Below, in pieces: positions 24,972-33,096 of a DNA stretch of 36,469 nt. How positions within the stretch are numbered: position 1 is the first letter of the stretch; each line of letters starts with the position of its first letter. Position numbers and translations under genes: made by a program. Under the pieces are notes generated by a model that worked only from the letters and a program-made list of their open reading frames with translations, was not told where the DNA came from and searched no databases. Source of the stretch: Gammaproteobacteria bacterium (GTDB lineage Bacteria > Pseudomonadota > Gammaproteobacteria > Chromatiales > Chromatiaceae); the NCBI GenBank assembly GCA_024206335.1, contig JAAGZL010000438.1, positions 1 through 36,469 on the forward strand. The letters run 5' to 3'.

Positions 24972-26363
24972 TCAGAGGAAGGTTTGACGCTTGATCCCAT
25001 ACTGGGTCATTTTGTTATTTAGGGTGCGGCGTGGAATATCCAGTTCGGTCATAACCGCTTGCATGTTTCCCTGGTGGCGGGTCAGGGCCTGGGTAATTAG
25101 GCCCTGTTCGTAACGCTGCATCTTCTCCGACAACCCATCTTTGTCCTCTAGTTCCAGTGGAGGCTCTCCAGGCCTTCCCAACAGGGACCAGAGAGTGCTG
25201 TTGGCGCCGATGCCCAGCACGTAGCGTTCGGCCATGTTTTTTAACTCCCGCACATTCCCTGGCCACTCATGGGCCATGAGGGCAGCGGCCGCCTCTTCCG
25301 GGAGAGACTCAAATGGCCGCTCGTATTGATAGGCGGCCTTTTGGGCGTAGTAGTGAAACAGCAGGGGGATATCTTCCCGACGCTGGGCCATGGTCGGCAG
25401 CCTCAGTTCGGCCACGTTGAAACGGTAGTAGAGATCTTCCCGAAATTCACCCCGGTCTGAGGCCTGGCGCAGATCGGTCTTGGTGGCGGCGATGACCCAC
25501 AGGTCCAATACTATCTCCCGGTTGGAGCCGATGCGTTCCAGCTTTCTCTCCTGCAGAACCCGAAGCAGTTTGATCTGCATGCCCATGGGCATGCTCTCTA
25601 TCTCGTCCAGGAATAGCACGCCGCCCTGGGCGTATTCCAGCTTACCGATCCGTTTACCCTGGGCGCCGGTAAACGAGCCGGCCTCGTGTCCGAACAGTTC
25701 GCTTTCGAACAGGTTCTCTGGAATGGCGCCACAGTTCACGGCCACGAATGGAGCGCTGCTGCGCGGACTCCATTCATGCAGGCAGCGGGCGGCCAACTCT
25801 TTGCCAGTGCCGGTGGCGCCGTGGATGACTACGTCTACCGGGGTCTCGGTCAACAGCAGTATCTCCTGGCGCAGGCGTTTGATGGCAGCAGAGTGTCCCA
25901 GCAGACGATCTTCCAATCTGGCGCCACGTTTGACCATGTTGCGCAGCTTGCGGTTTTCCAATACCAGCTGGCGTTTTTCCCAGGCGCGTTGGATGCGGTC
26001 TATGAGCAGGTTTGGCTCAAACGGTTTCTCGATGAAGTCATAGGCGCCGTTGCGCATTGCCTCCACCGCCATCTGGATATCGCCATGGGCGGTGACCAGG
26101 ATTACCGGTAGATCCGGATCGCTCTCACGGATGTGCTGTGCCAGCTCCATGCCATCCATCCCAGGCATCTTGATATCTGAAACCACCACGCATTGGGCCT
26201 GACGATCCACTTGTTCCAACAGATCCTGGGGCTGGCTGAAGGTCTCTACCGAGAAACCTGCCAGTGAGAGCCATTGGCCAGTGGCCTTGCGTACCGGCGC
26301 TTCGTCATCCACTAGCAGTACCCGCACCTGAGGCTGTTGTTCTTGTTCTCGTAGATCGGTCAT
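24972..26363 (-). CDS. DctD-like sigma-54-dependent response regulator
   Basis: This is a 463 aa enhancer-binding activator. The receiver domain (1-130) has the acidic pair DD at 19-20, phosphoacceptor Asp63 (SDIKMPG) and the Lys of EKPFEP. The AAA+ domain has Walker A GATGTGKE (182-189) and Walker B GGVLFLDEI. The sigma-54 contact loop reads GSFTGA (229-234) where most family members have GAFTGA. The C-terminus is a Fis-type helix-turn-helix (HQGNMQAVMTELDIPRRTLN). AGGAG precedes the ATG by 8 bp. It starts 5 bp after the sensor gene, so the pair is one transcript. The obvious target is the divergent TRAP operon, which has a matching sigma-54 promoter. Confidence 0.93.
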   Translation of the reverse strand: MTDLREQEQQPQVRVLLVDDEAPVRKATGQWLSLAGFSVETFSQPQDLLEQVDRQAQCVVVSDIKMPGMDGMELAQHIRESDPDLPVILVTAHGDIQMAVEAMRNGAYDFIEKPFEPNLLIDRIQRAWEKRQLVLENRKLRNMVKRGARLEDRLLGHSAAIKRLRQEILLLTETPVDVVIHGATGTGKELAARCLHEWSPRSSAPFVAVNCGAIPENLFESELFGHEAGSFTGAQGKRIGKLEYAQGGVLFLDEIESMPMGMQIKLLRVLQERKLERIGSNREIVLDLWVIAATKTDLRQASDRGEFREDLYYRFNVAELRLPTMAQRREDIPLLFHYYAQKAAYQYERPFESLPEEAAAALMAHEWPGNVRELKNMAERYVLGIGANSTLWSLLGRPGEPPLELEDKDGLSEKMQRYEQGLITQALTRHQGNMQAVMTELDIPRRTLNNKMTQYGIKRQTFL

Positions 26364-26368
26364 TACGG

Positions 26369-28594
26369 TTACTCCTGGGCTGTCTGCAGGGTGAGGTGGA
26401 AGGTCGTCCCCCCTTCGGGTCGGTTTACTGCCTCCAGATCTCCATCCAGCTCCTGGGCGATACCGTAGGAGACGGATAGTCCCAGCCCCAATCCTTCACC
26501 CACCTGTTTAGTAGTGAAGAAGGGGTCGAACACCTGGGGCAGATCTGTGGGGGAGATGCCGATGCCATTGTCGCTGACACTGATGCAGGCATGCCTGTCT
26601 GTTTGTGCTATCTCTATATCCAACTGCCCATCTCCAGGTGGAAGATCGGCAGTGGCATCCAGTGCATTGTGGATGAGGTTGACCAGGACCTGCTCCAGTT
26701 TGATCTCGTCCCCCATGACGCAGATCGGCCGCTGCGGTCTATGCCAGTTCAGGGTGGCCGGGCTGTTCTTTAATCTGGGCTCCAGCAGTAACAGGCTGTT
26801 GTCCACTACCTTTTCCAGGGATACACGCACGGTTTGACCTCGTGATTTTCCGGCAAAGCTTTTCAGGCGGGAGATGATGGTTCCCATACGTTTGGCCATG
26901 GCATCCATGTCGTCCAGGTTTTCGTCCACGTTCTCCAGTCGGCCCTGGCTGAGCAGCAGTTTGGCGCTGGCCAGAAAGGCGCGCAGGGCGGCCAGGGGTT
27001 GGTTAACCTCGTGCACGATGCCTGCCGACATCTGGCCCAGCCCGGCCAGCTTGGCGGCCTGGATCACCTCCTCCTGGGCCTGGCGTAATCCGGCCTCGGC
27101 ACGGGTACGTTCCTGCACCTCTTCCAGCAGTTTCGCATTGCTCTCCTTGAGGGCGTGGGTGCGACGAACCACCCGTCCCTCCAGTTGATCATGGGCCTCC
27201 TGCAGGGCCTGCTCCGCAGCCATCAGGGCGCTGATGTCATGCAGGGTCACCAGGTATCCCGGTACGCCACCCCAGGCCGTGGTGCGCACCGCAATACCCA
27301 GAGGCAGGGTTGCCCCGTCGGCCTTCACCCCCCGGAACGGCGTTGCCTCTTCCGGTGCCGGTTGGCCGGAGTGTGCGGCGGTGAATAGTGCTTCCAGGCG
27401 GGTGAGTTCGCTCTCCTGGAGCCAGTTCGACAGGCCGGTGTTATGCATGGAGGTTTCAGGGCAGCCAAAAAACCGGGCTGCTGTTGGGTTGGCGAAGATG
27501 ATACTGCGCTCATTATCGGTAACCAGGATCCCGGCCTGGGTCTCCTGCACCATGCGTCGCTGGCGGATTTCGCTCTGTTGCAGCAGCTGGCGACTCTGTC
27601 TGCGGTGGGCCACAAATAGGGCCAGCAGTCCAAGCAACAGGGCGGCCATGCTGCCCAGCAATATGCCCTCACGTTTCTGGTTGGTCAGATCGGCCAGATC
27701 GGACAGGTAGTGCAGGTTCCACCCCAGCATGGGTAGGTGGCGTTGATAGTCGGCCAATAGCTGCGGCTCGGCCCCGGTCAGGGTGATGAGCTCTCTCCCT
27801 TCTGGGGTTGAGCGCGCTTGGCGGGTCTGAATCGGCAGTGGGTGGATGGGTTGCCCGGTATAGGTACGTGCCTGTTCAATACGTTGTCGCGCCGTGGCAT
27901 CTAGGGGGTGCCAGCTGTGGTAGCGCCACTCCGGATTACTGGCTAGAAACACCACCCCCTCGGTGTCGGAGACCACGACCATCTCACCACCAGAAGCCCA
28001 GTCTTTCTCCAGACCAGACATGTCGATCTTTACCACCGCAGCACCAATGACATGGCCATCATGGTGAATCGGATGGGAGAGAAAATAGCCCGGTTTCCTG
28101 GTGGTGAAGCCGATGCCGAAGAAGCTCCCCTTGCGGCCGGCCATGGCGTCCTGGAAGTAGGGGCGAAACCGGTAGTTGTTGCCGACAAAACTATTGTTTC
28201 GGTTCCAGTTGCTGGAGGCCAGTACCAGGCCGTTTGCATCCATGAGGTAGAGGGCGGCGGCGTCAGATGCCGTCTGCCAGGCCTGCAGTTTGATGTTGAC
28301 CTGATCTCGAACCGGTTCTTGGGATGGGTCCAGCAGCAGTCTCTCTATCTTGGGATCGCCAGAGACGATAAAGGGTAGATAATCCAAACGCTGGATGGCC
28401 GCCTCCAGGGTGGAGGAGTAGAGTTCCAGGCGTTCGGCGCCGACCTTTTGCAGGGTCTGAAAGTGGCGCATTTCACTCCAGCTATTCAGGGTAAAGATGA
28501 GAAGCACACCCAGCAGACATGCGGTGAGGATAATCCATCCCACGGGGTTTGAGGGTGATACCCCTGGTACAGTAGTTTTAACCGATGGCCACAT
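26369..28594 (-). CDS. DctB-like sensor histidine kinase with PAS domain
   Basis: This is a 741 aa inner-membrane kinase. A first membrane helix (about 19-37) is followed by a periplasmic double-Cache domain with RFRPYFQDAMAGRKG and TTRKPGYFLSHPI, the arginine and tyrosine pattern DctB uses to bind C4-dicarboxylates. A second helix lies near 311-328, then a PAS domain (about 350-455), a coiled coil, and HisKA with the phosphorylated His528 (AGIVHEVNQPLAAL). The ATPase domain shows NLIHNALDAT, DNGIGI and GLGLGLSVS. GGAG lies 8 bp before the ATG. The PAS insertion is not in classical rhizobial DctB, so a second, cytoplasmic input is likely. Confidence 0.92.
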   Translation of the reverse strand: MWPSVKTTVPGVSPSNPVGWIILTACLLGVLLIFTLNSWSEMRHFQTLQKVGAERLELYSSTLEAAIQRLDYLPFIVSGDPKIERLLLDPSQEPVRDQVNIKLQAWQTASDAAALYLMDANGLVLASSNWNRNNSFVGNNYRFRPYFQDAMAGRKGSFFGIGFTTRKPGYFLSHPIHHDGHVIGAAVVKIDMSGLEKDWASGGEMVVVSDTEGVVFLASNPEWRYHSWHPLDATARQRIEQARTYTGQPIHPLPIQTRQARSTPEGRELITLTGAEPQLLADYQRHLPMLGWNLHYLSDLADLTNQKREGILLGSMAALLLGLLALFVAHRRQSRQLLQQSEIRQRRMVQETQAGILVTDNERSIIFANPTAARFFGCPETSMHNTGLSNWLQESELTRLEALFTAAHSGQPAPEEATPFRGVKADGATLPLGIAVRTTAWGGVPGYLVTLHDISALMAAEQALQEAHDQLEGRVVRRTHALKESNAKLLEEVQERTRAEAGLRQAQEEVIQAAKLAGLGQMSAGIVHEVNQPLAALRAFLASAKLLLSQGRLENVDENLDDMDAMAKRMGTIISRLKSFAGKSRGQTVRVSLEKVVDNSLLLLEPRLKNSPATLNWHRPQRPICVMGDEIKLEQVLVNLIHNALDATADLPPGDGQLDIEIAQTDRHACISVSDNGIGISPTDLPQVFDPFFTTKQVGEGLGLGLSVSYGIAQELDGDLEAVNRPEGGTTFHLTLQTAQE

Positions 28595-28749
28595 CTATGT
28601 CTCTCCGGGTGTCATCGCTGGTGCACTCTGTCTGCGCCCAACTCAGTCGGCCATTTTTGGCCTACACCCCATCATATCATCGGCTGAATTTAGCTGATAG
28701 TAGTGATAGTGGGTGGGTGTTACGCCATGGGTGGTTGGGATTTGCTGTT

Positions 28750-28764
28750 GTAACCAGCTGTTAC
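28750..28764 (+). promoter_or_regulatory. Candidate activator-binding dyad for the DctD-like regulator
   Basis: GTAAC and GTTAC form a perfect inverted repeat separated by five bases. The centre lies about 74 bp upstream of the expected start of transcription from the sigma-54 promoter, a normal place for an enhancer site. A second dyad, GGCCA-TTTT-TGGCC at 28649-28662, lies further upstream. Confidence 0.35.
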
Positions 28765-28804
28765 TAAAGATGAATTTAAAAATAATTGGTGCGCATGCCA
28801 AATA

Positions 28805-28820
28805 TGGCCCGTTTCTGGCA
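28805..28820 (+). promoter_or_regulatory. Sigma-54 promoter of the TAXI-TRAP operon
   Basis: TGGCCCG-TTTC-TGGCA matches the -24/-12 consensus TGGCACG-N4-TTGCA. The invariant GG (28806-28807) and GC (28818-28819) are exactly ten bases apart. Transcription would begin near 28831, 24 bp before the strong AAGGAGG ribosome-binding site (28855-28861) of the TAXI gene. The adjacent divergent genes encode a sigma-54 activator and its sensor. Confidence 0.8.
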
Positions 28821-28869
28821 ATGTCATTCCTGAACAACACACTATAACTTTCTTAAGGAGGCACCCATT

Positions 28870-29889
28870 ATGCGATCCATCCTGAAACGTGGCCTGGTTC
28901 TGGCCACTGCAGCATCTATTGCACTACTCTCCAGCACCGGTTTCAGTGCGGAACCAAAAAACTATCTGTTGGCCACCGCCAGTACTGGTGGAACCTACTA
29001 CCCGGTGGGGGTGGCTCTGGCTACCATGACCAAGGTGAAGATACAGCCCAAACATAAGATGGGTATGTCGGCCATCAACTCTGCTGGTTCCGGTGAGAAT
29101 GTAAAACTTATCCGTGAAGGAGAGGTGCAGTTTGCCATTCTCCAGGGGCTGTTTGGCTCCTATGCCTGGAACGGTTCCGGTCCGGTGGCAAAATCTGGCA
29201 AACAGACCCACCTGCGTTCGGTGACCATGCTGTGGCAGAACGTGGAGCAGATCGTGCTGGCCAAGGAGTACGCCAAGAGCGGCACCGTGGCAGATATTCA
29301 AGGTGTGAAGGGTAAGAAGATGGCCCTGGGCAAAAAGAACTCCGGCACCATCGGTTCCAATAGAAAGATCTTTGGCAACCTGGGAGTGGATATTGATAGT
29401 GATTATGAGTTGATGCATGCCGGTTATGGCCCCTCTGCTGCAGCGTTGCAGGATGGTCGGGTGGTGGGTGTCAATACCCCTGCCGGTGTCCCTACCGGTG
29501 CCATGACCAAGCTGTTTGCCTCTGTTGGCAGCAAGGTGCAACCACTCAACTTCACCCCGGAGCAAGTCAAACAGGCCGATGGTGGTCTGGGCCTATGGAC
29601 CCCATATCTGATCAAGGGTGGAACCTATCCCGGCCTGGATCAGGATTGGAATACCATTGCCCAGCCCAATTTTCTAGCTACCCATGCCAATGTGGATGAA
29701 GAGTTTGTCTATCTCCTGACCAAGACCATCTATGAAAATCTCCCGTTCCTGCAGGCGATCCATAAGGCCACCAAGGCCATGGTTCTGGAAAAGGCGCTGG
29801 CTGGACTGCCGGTTCCACTGCACAAGGGTGCAATCAGGTACTACAAGGAGGCGGGGATAAACATTCCTGCCCATCTTATAGCAGACTGA
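28870..29889 (+). CDS. TAXI-family TRAP transporter solute-binding protein
   Basis: This is a periplasmic substrate-binding protein of the TRAP-associated extracytoplasmic immunogenic (TAXI) family. Residues 1-27 are a signal peptide ending GFSA. The mature part starts with the TAXI pattern YLLATASTGGTYYPVGVALA and contains MSAINSAGSGENVKLI, GEVQFAILQ and KKMALGKKNSGTIGSNRKIF. The length (339 aa) is normal. AAGGAGG gives an excellent ribosome-binding site. Characterised TAXI proteins bind glutamate or 2-oxoglutarate, and the DctB-like sensor also points to a small carboxylate, but the ligand cannot be read from the sequence. The membrane component follows after a 196 bp gap that holds a hairpin. 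Confidence 0.93.
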   Translation: MRSILKRGLVLATAASIALLSSTGFSAEPKNYLLATASTGGTYYPVGVALATMTKVKIQPKHKMGMSAINSAGSGENVKLIREGEVQFAILQGLFGSYAWNGSGPVAKSGKQTHLRSVTMLWQNVEQIVLAKEYAKSGTVADIQGVKGKKMALGKKNSGTIGSNRKIFGNLGVDIDSDYELMHAGYGPSAAALQDGRVVGVNTPAGVPTGAMTKLFASVGSKVQPLNFTPEQVKQADGGLGLWTPYLIKGGTYPGLDQDWNTIAQPNFLATHANVDEEFVYLLTKTIYENLPFLQAIHKATKAMVLEKALAGLPVPLHKGAIRYYKEAGINIPAHLIAD

Positions 29890-29922
29890 ATATACCTTTG
29901 AGCGCTGGTTCGTAAATACCAA

Positions 29923-29943
29923 TGCATCTCTCGCCGAGGTGCA
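29923..29943 (+). promoter_or_regulatory. Intercistronic hairpin between TAXI and TRAP permease genes
   Basis: TGCATCTC (29923-29930) pairs with GAGGTGCA (29936-29943) over 8 bp, one pair being G-T, across a 5 nt loop. It starts 34 bp after the TAXI stop and has no T run. A stem here would protect the upstream message and let the binding protein be made in excess over the permease. Confidence 0.45.
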
Positions 29944-30085
29944 AAGAGTGCAAGACCGAAACACTTTATATCTAAATTGTTTTTAGTGTTCTCTCTCTGC
30001 TCCTTGGCGAGATTAGTTTTTGAAAATAGCGCCCGTGATGGGTGGCATGTTTTATCCCATCCATTTGCAAGTCAGGAGCAACCAC

Positions 30086-32188
30086 ATGGCCAATTTTGCA
30101 TCTTCTTGGAATCTGGTTCCGGACAGTATGTGTGATGAGGTAGCGCAACTGCGTTCTCGTCGGGTGGTTTACATTTTAAGCGCCCTGCTGGCGGCGCTGC
30201 ACTATTGGTTCAATAGTTTTGGCAATGTGGATAGCCAGATGCAGAATATTATTCACTTCGCCGGATTTTCCCTGTTATGTGGTCTGCTCTATCCTCGTGG
30301 CAGTAGCTGGTTACGCTATATTGATCTGGCCTTTACCCTGACGGTGTGTGGCGGGGCCATCTATCTGATCTTTGCCCAGGACATGATCTATGACCGGGGG
30401 GTGAAACTGGTGGCGGCGGATTGGGTGGTGGGGATCCTGGTGATCATCGGGGCCGTTGAGTTTACCCGCCGTGCTACCGGATGGATTATCCCGGTCCTGA
30501 TTGTGATCGCCTTGAGTTACATCACCTGGTGGGGTGACCTGATCCCCGGCGTGTTTCGTTTTGGGGGCCTGAGTCTGGAGACCACCCTGTTTCGCAGTCT
30601 GTTCGGAGATGATGCCCTGTTTGGCAATATCGCGCGCATCTCCGCCACCTTCGTATTTATGTTTATTCTGTTTGGGGCCTTTCTGCTGCGCTCCGGAGCT
30701 GGGGATTTTGTGATCCATCTCTCCCGTGCCGTTGCCGGGAAACTGGTGGGGGGGCCGGGTATCGTGGCGGTAATCGCCTCTGGACTTACCGGTACCATCT
30801 CCGGTTCTGCCATCGCTAATACCGCATCCACCGGGGTGATTACCATTCCGCTGATGAAGAAGGCCGGCTTCCCAGCCAAATTTGCCGCCGGGGTGGAGGC
30901 ATCGGCCTCTACCGGTGGGCAGCTGATGCCGCCCATCATGGGGGCAGGTGCCTTTGTAATGGCCAGCTACACCCAGATCCCCTACGGCACCATCGTGGCG
31001 GTAAGCCTGATTCCAGCGCTGCTCTACTTTTTCTCCCTGGCATTTTATGTCCGCTTCGAGGCGTTTAAACAGGGCATGACCCAGGCTGCTGATGATGGCC
31101 CCAGGGTGTGGCCGCTGGTGTTCAAAGAGGGGCTGTCGTTCATCATTCCGGTAACCATGCTCATCGGTATGCTGGTGGCCGGATTTACCCCGGTTTATGC
31201 GGGTGCCATCGCTGTACTGGCGGTGATTGTCTCTTCCTGGTTCACGCCGATCAAAATGGGACCAGGTGCCATTATGGATGCGCTTGCCATGGGCGCACGC
31301 AACATGGTGATGACGGCGGTGCTGCTGTGTACCGTGGGGCTTATCGTCAATGTGATCGCCACGGCGGGGATCGGTAACACCTTCTCCCTGATGATCACTC
31401 AATGGGCCGGGGGGTCGTTGATTATTGCTATCACCCTGGTGGCCCTGGCCTCTCTGGTTTTGGGTATGGGGCTGCCGGTAACCGCGTCCTATATCGTACT
31501 TGCCACCCTGTCGGCCCCGGCCCTGTTTGGCCTTATGGCCAATGTGGACATGGCCCACGCCCTGGTTGCTGGCAACCTAGGTGAAGGGGTGAAGGCCATA
31601 ATCATGCTGGCCTCCCCCGAATCTCTCAGTCTGTTGGATGGGATGGACTTCGATCAGGCCATGGGGATGTTGCAATCGATGCCGGGAGAGACCGTCACCC
31701 TGCTGCGTCCGTTACTGGTGGATGAGGCCAAGTTGACCCTGATCTTGCTGGCCGCGCACATGATCATTTTCTGGCTGTCGCAAGACTCCAATGTGACGCC
31801 GCCAGTCTGTCTCTGCACTTTTACCGCCGCAACCATTGCCAAGACACCTCCTATCGCCACCGGTTTTACCTCCTGGAAGATTGCCAAGGCGCTTTATATT
31901 CTACCGCTGCTGTTTGCTTACACGCCCATGCTGACGGGTACCCTGTATGATGCGCTGGAGGTGGGGCTCTATGCTCTGCTTGGACTCTACGCCTTTACCT
32001 CGGCGGTGCAGGGTTGGCACCGGATCAAGTTGGTGTTGCCACTGCGGATACTGATGGCGACTTGTGCTGTGACCCTGCTGTGGCCAGCCGACCGTGTGGT
32101 GCATATTGTCGCTACTGTGGTGCTGGTGGGATTGGCGATTACGCTGACGCGCAAGGCCCGTGTGATTGGAGACTTAACCACGGCCTAG
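30086..32188 (+). CDS. Fused TRAP transporter permease (small and large membrane domains)
   Basis: This 700 aa inner-membrane protein joins the DctQ-like four-helix domain (about 1-170) to the DctM-like large domain, the usual arrangement for TAXI-type TRAP systems. The large domain shows GGPGIVAVIASGLTGTISGS, then ASASTGGQLMPPIMGAGAFV, and in the second half LGMGLPVTASYIVLATL, with about 16 helices in all. I chose the ATG at 30086 because AGGAG lies 8 bp upstream. An upstream in-frame start at 30020 would add 22 residues with no ribosome-binding site. Transport is driven by a sodium or proton gradient. The next gene starts 9 bp after the stop. Confidence 0.92.
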   Translation: MANFASSWNLVPDSMCDEVAQLRSRRVVYILSALLAALHYWFNSFGNVDSQMQNIIHFAGFSLLCGLLYPRGSSWLRYIDLAFTLTVCGGAIYLIFAQDMIYDRGVKLVAADWVVGILVIIGAVEFTRRATGWIIPVLIVIALSYITWWGDLIPGVFRFGGLSLETTLFRSLFGDDALFGNIARISATFVFMFILFGAFLLRSGAGDFVIHLSRAVAGKLVGGPGIVAVIASGLTGTISGSAIANTASTGVITIPLMKKAGFPAKFAAGVEASASTGGQLMPPIMGAGAFVMASYTQIPYGTIVAVSLIPALLYFFSLAFYVRFEAFKQGMTQAADDGPRVWPLVFKEGLSFIIPVTMLIGMLVAGFTPVYAGAIAVLAVIVSSWFTPIKMGPGAIMDALAMGARNMVMTAVLLCTVGLIVNVIATAGIGNTFSLMITQWAGGSLIIAITLVALASLVLGMGLPVTASYIVLATLSAPALFGLMANVDMAHALVAGNLGEGVKAIIMLASPESLSLLDGMDFDQAMGMLQSMPGETVTLLRPLLVDEAKLTLILLAAHMIIFWLSQDSNVTPPVCLCTFTAATIAKTPPIATGFTSWKIAKALYILPLLFAYTPMLTGTLYDALEVGLYALLGLYAFTSAVQGWHRIKLVLPLRILMATCAVTLLWPADRVVHIVATVVLVGLAITLTRKARVIGDLTTA

Positions 32189-32197
32189 GTCAGGATT

Positions 32198-32962
32198 ATG
32201 CAAACCTATCAACTACTACTGCTTGCCTTGGCCGGGGTAGTCGCCGGATGGATCAATGTCATGGCTGGCGGTGGTTCTATGATCAGCGTCCCGTTGATGA
32301 TCTTTATGGGGGTGCCGGCGCCGGCGGCCAACGGCACCAATCGCATAGCTATTTTTTTGCAAAATGTCGCTGCCGTTTGGGCCTATTGGAGACGGGGCTA
32401 TTTCGATATTAAACTGAGCCTGACCCTGGCCGGTATGGCCACCCTGGGTGCCCTGGGTGGGGCCATGGTTGGGGTGCAGCTGGAAGGGGTGTGGTTCAAT
32501 CGAGTGCTGGCCCTGGTGATGCTGGGCGTAATGCTGCTAATGGCCACCGAAAACAAACCACCCATCTTGGCCTCAGGTTCTGCCACCCAACCAGATACCG
32601 TAACCCCAAGAAGGTTTCTCCTGGGTCATATTGCCATGGTGGGTGCAGGTTTTTGGGGTGGTTTCATCCATGTTGGTGTGGGCTTTATTCTGCTCCCCAT
32701 CCTGCAGCGTCTTCTGGGCCAGGATCTGGTGCAGGCCAATATGCATAAGGTGACCATCGCCCTGGTCTACACCGTAGTGGCATTCTCGGTCTTCGCTTTA
32801 CAGGTGGAGATCTTCTGGCAGGTGGGCCTGAGTCTGGCGATGGGTACTGTGATTGGCGGTTGGTTGGGTGCCCACTCCTCGGTACAGGGCGGAGAGATAT
32901 GGATTCGTCGAGTCCTGTTTATGGCCATGAGTGTTTTTATTGTAAAGCTGATTTTTCTGTAA
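32198..32962 (+). CDS. TauE/SafE (TSUP) family exporter
   Basis: This 254 aa polytopic membrane protein of the TSUP family has the internal repeat that defines it. The first copy is VAGWINVMAGGGSMISVPLM with GVPAPAANGTNRIAIFLQN, and the second is GGFIHVGVGFILLPILQRL with QANMHKVTIALVYT. About seven or eight helices are visible. Members export sulfite, sulfoacetate or other sulfur-containing or organic anions. It lies 9 bp after the TRAP permease and before a terminator hairpin, so it is the last gene of the sigma-54 operon and may remove a product of the imported compound. A role in import cannot be excluded. Confidence 0.88.
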   Translation: MQTYQLLLLALAGVVAGWINVMAGGGSMISVPLMIFMGVPAPAANGTNRIAIFLQNVAAVWAYWRRGYFDIKLSLTLAGMATLGALGGAMVGVQLEGVWFNRVLALVMLGVMLLMATENKPPILASGSATQPDTVTPRRFLLGHIAMVGAGFWGGFIHVGVGFILLPILQRLLGQDLVQANMHKVTIALVYTVVAFSVFALQVEIFWQVGLSLAMGTVIGGWLGAHSSVQGGEIWIRRVLFMAMSVFIVKLIFL

Positions 32963-32963
32963 T

Positions 32964-32998
32964 ATTAACCTGGCTCCATATTATGGGGCCAGGTTAAT
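32964..32998. terminator. Inverted repeat ending the TRAP-TauE operon
   Basis: ATTAACCTGGC (32964-32974) pairs perfectly over 11 bp with GCCAGGTTAAT (32988-32998). Inner bases can extend the stem. It begins one base after the TauE/SafE stop. There is no long T run, so it may work with Rho or stabilise the message. A short geneless stretch follows to dusA, which converges from the other side. Confidence 0.6.
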
Positions 32999-33096
32999 AG
33001 TAGTGCGTGGTGGCAATGGCTGATTAATTTGTCGGTTTGACTGTGATGTTGGGTGGTGACTCTGCTGCAGGTGGTATTGAAGCCGTGCATGGCCCA

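Noticed and set aside
30311-31558. Long 415-codon minus-strand frame opposite the TRAP permease
   Set aside because: Its translation is low in complexity (Gly, His, Gln and Arg rich) and mirrors the codon structure of the permease on the other strand; it is a shadow.
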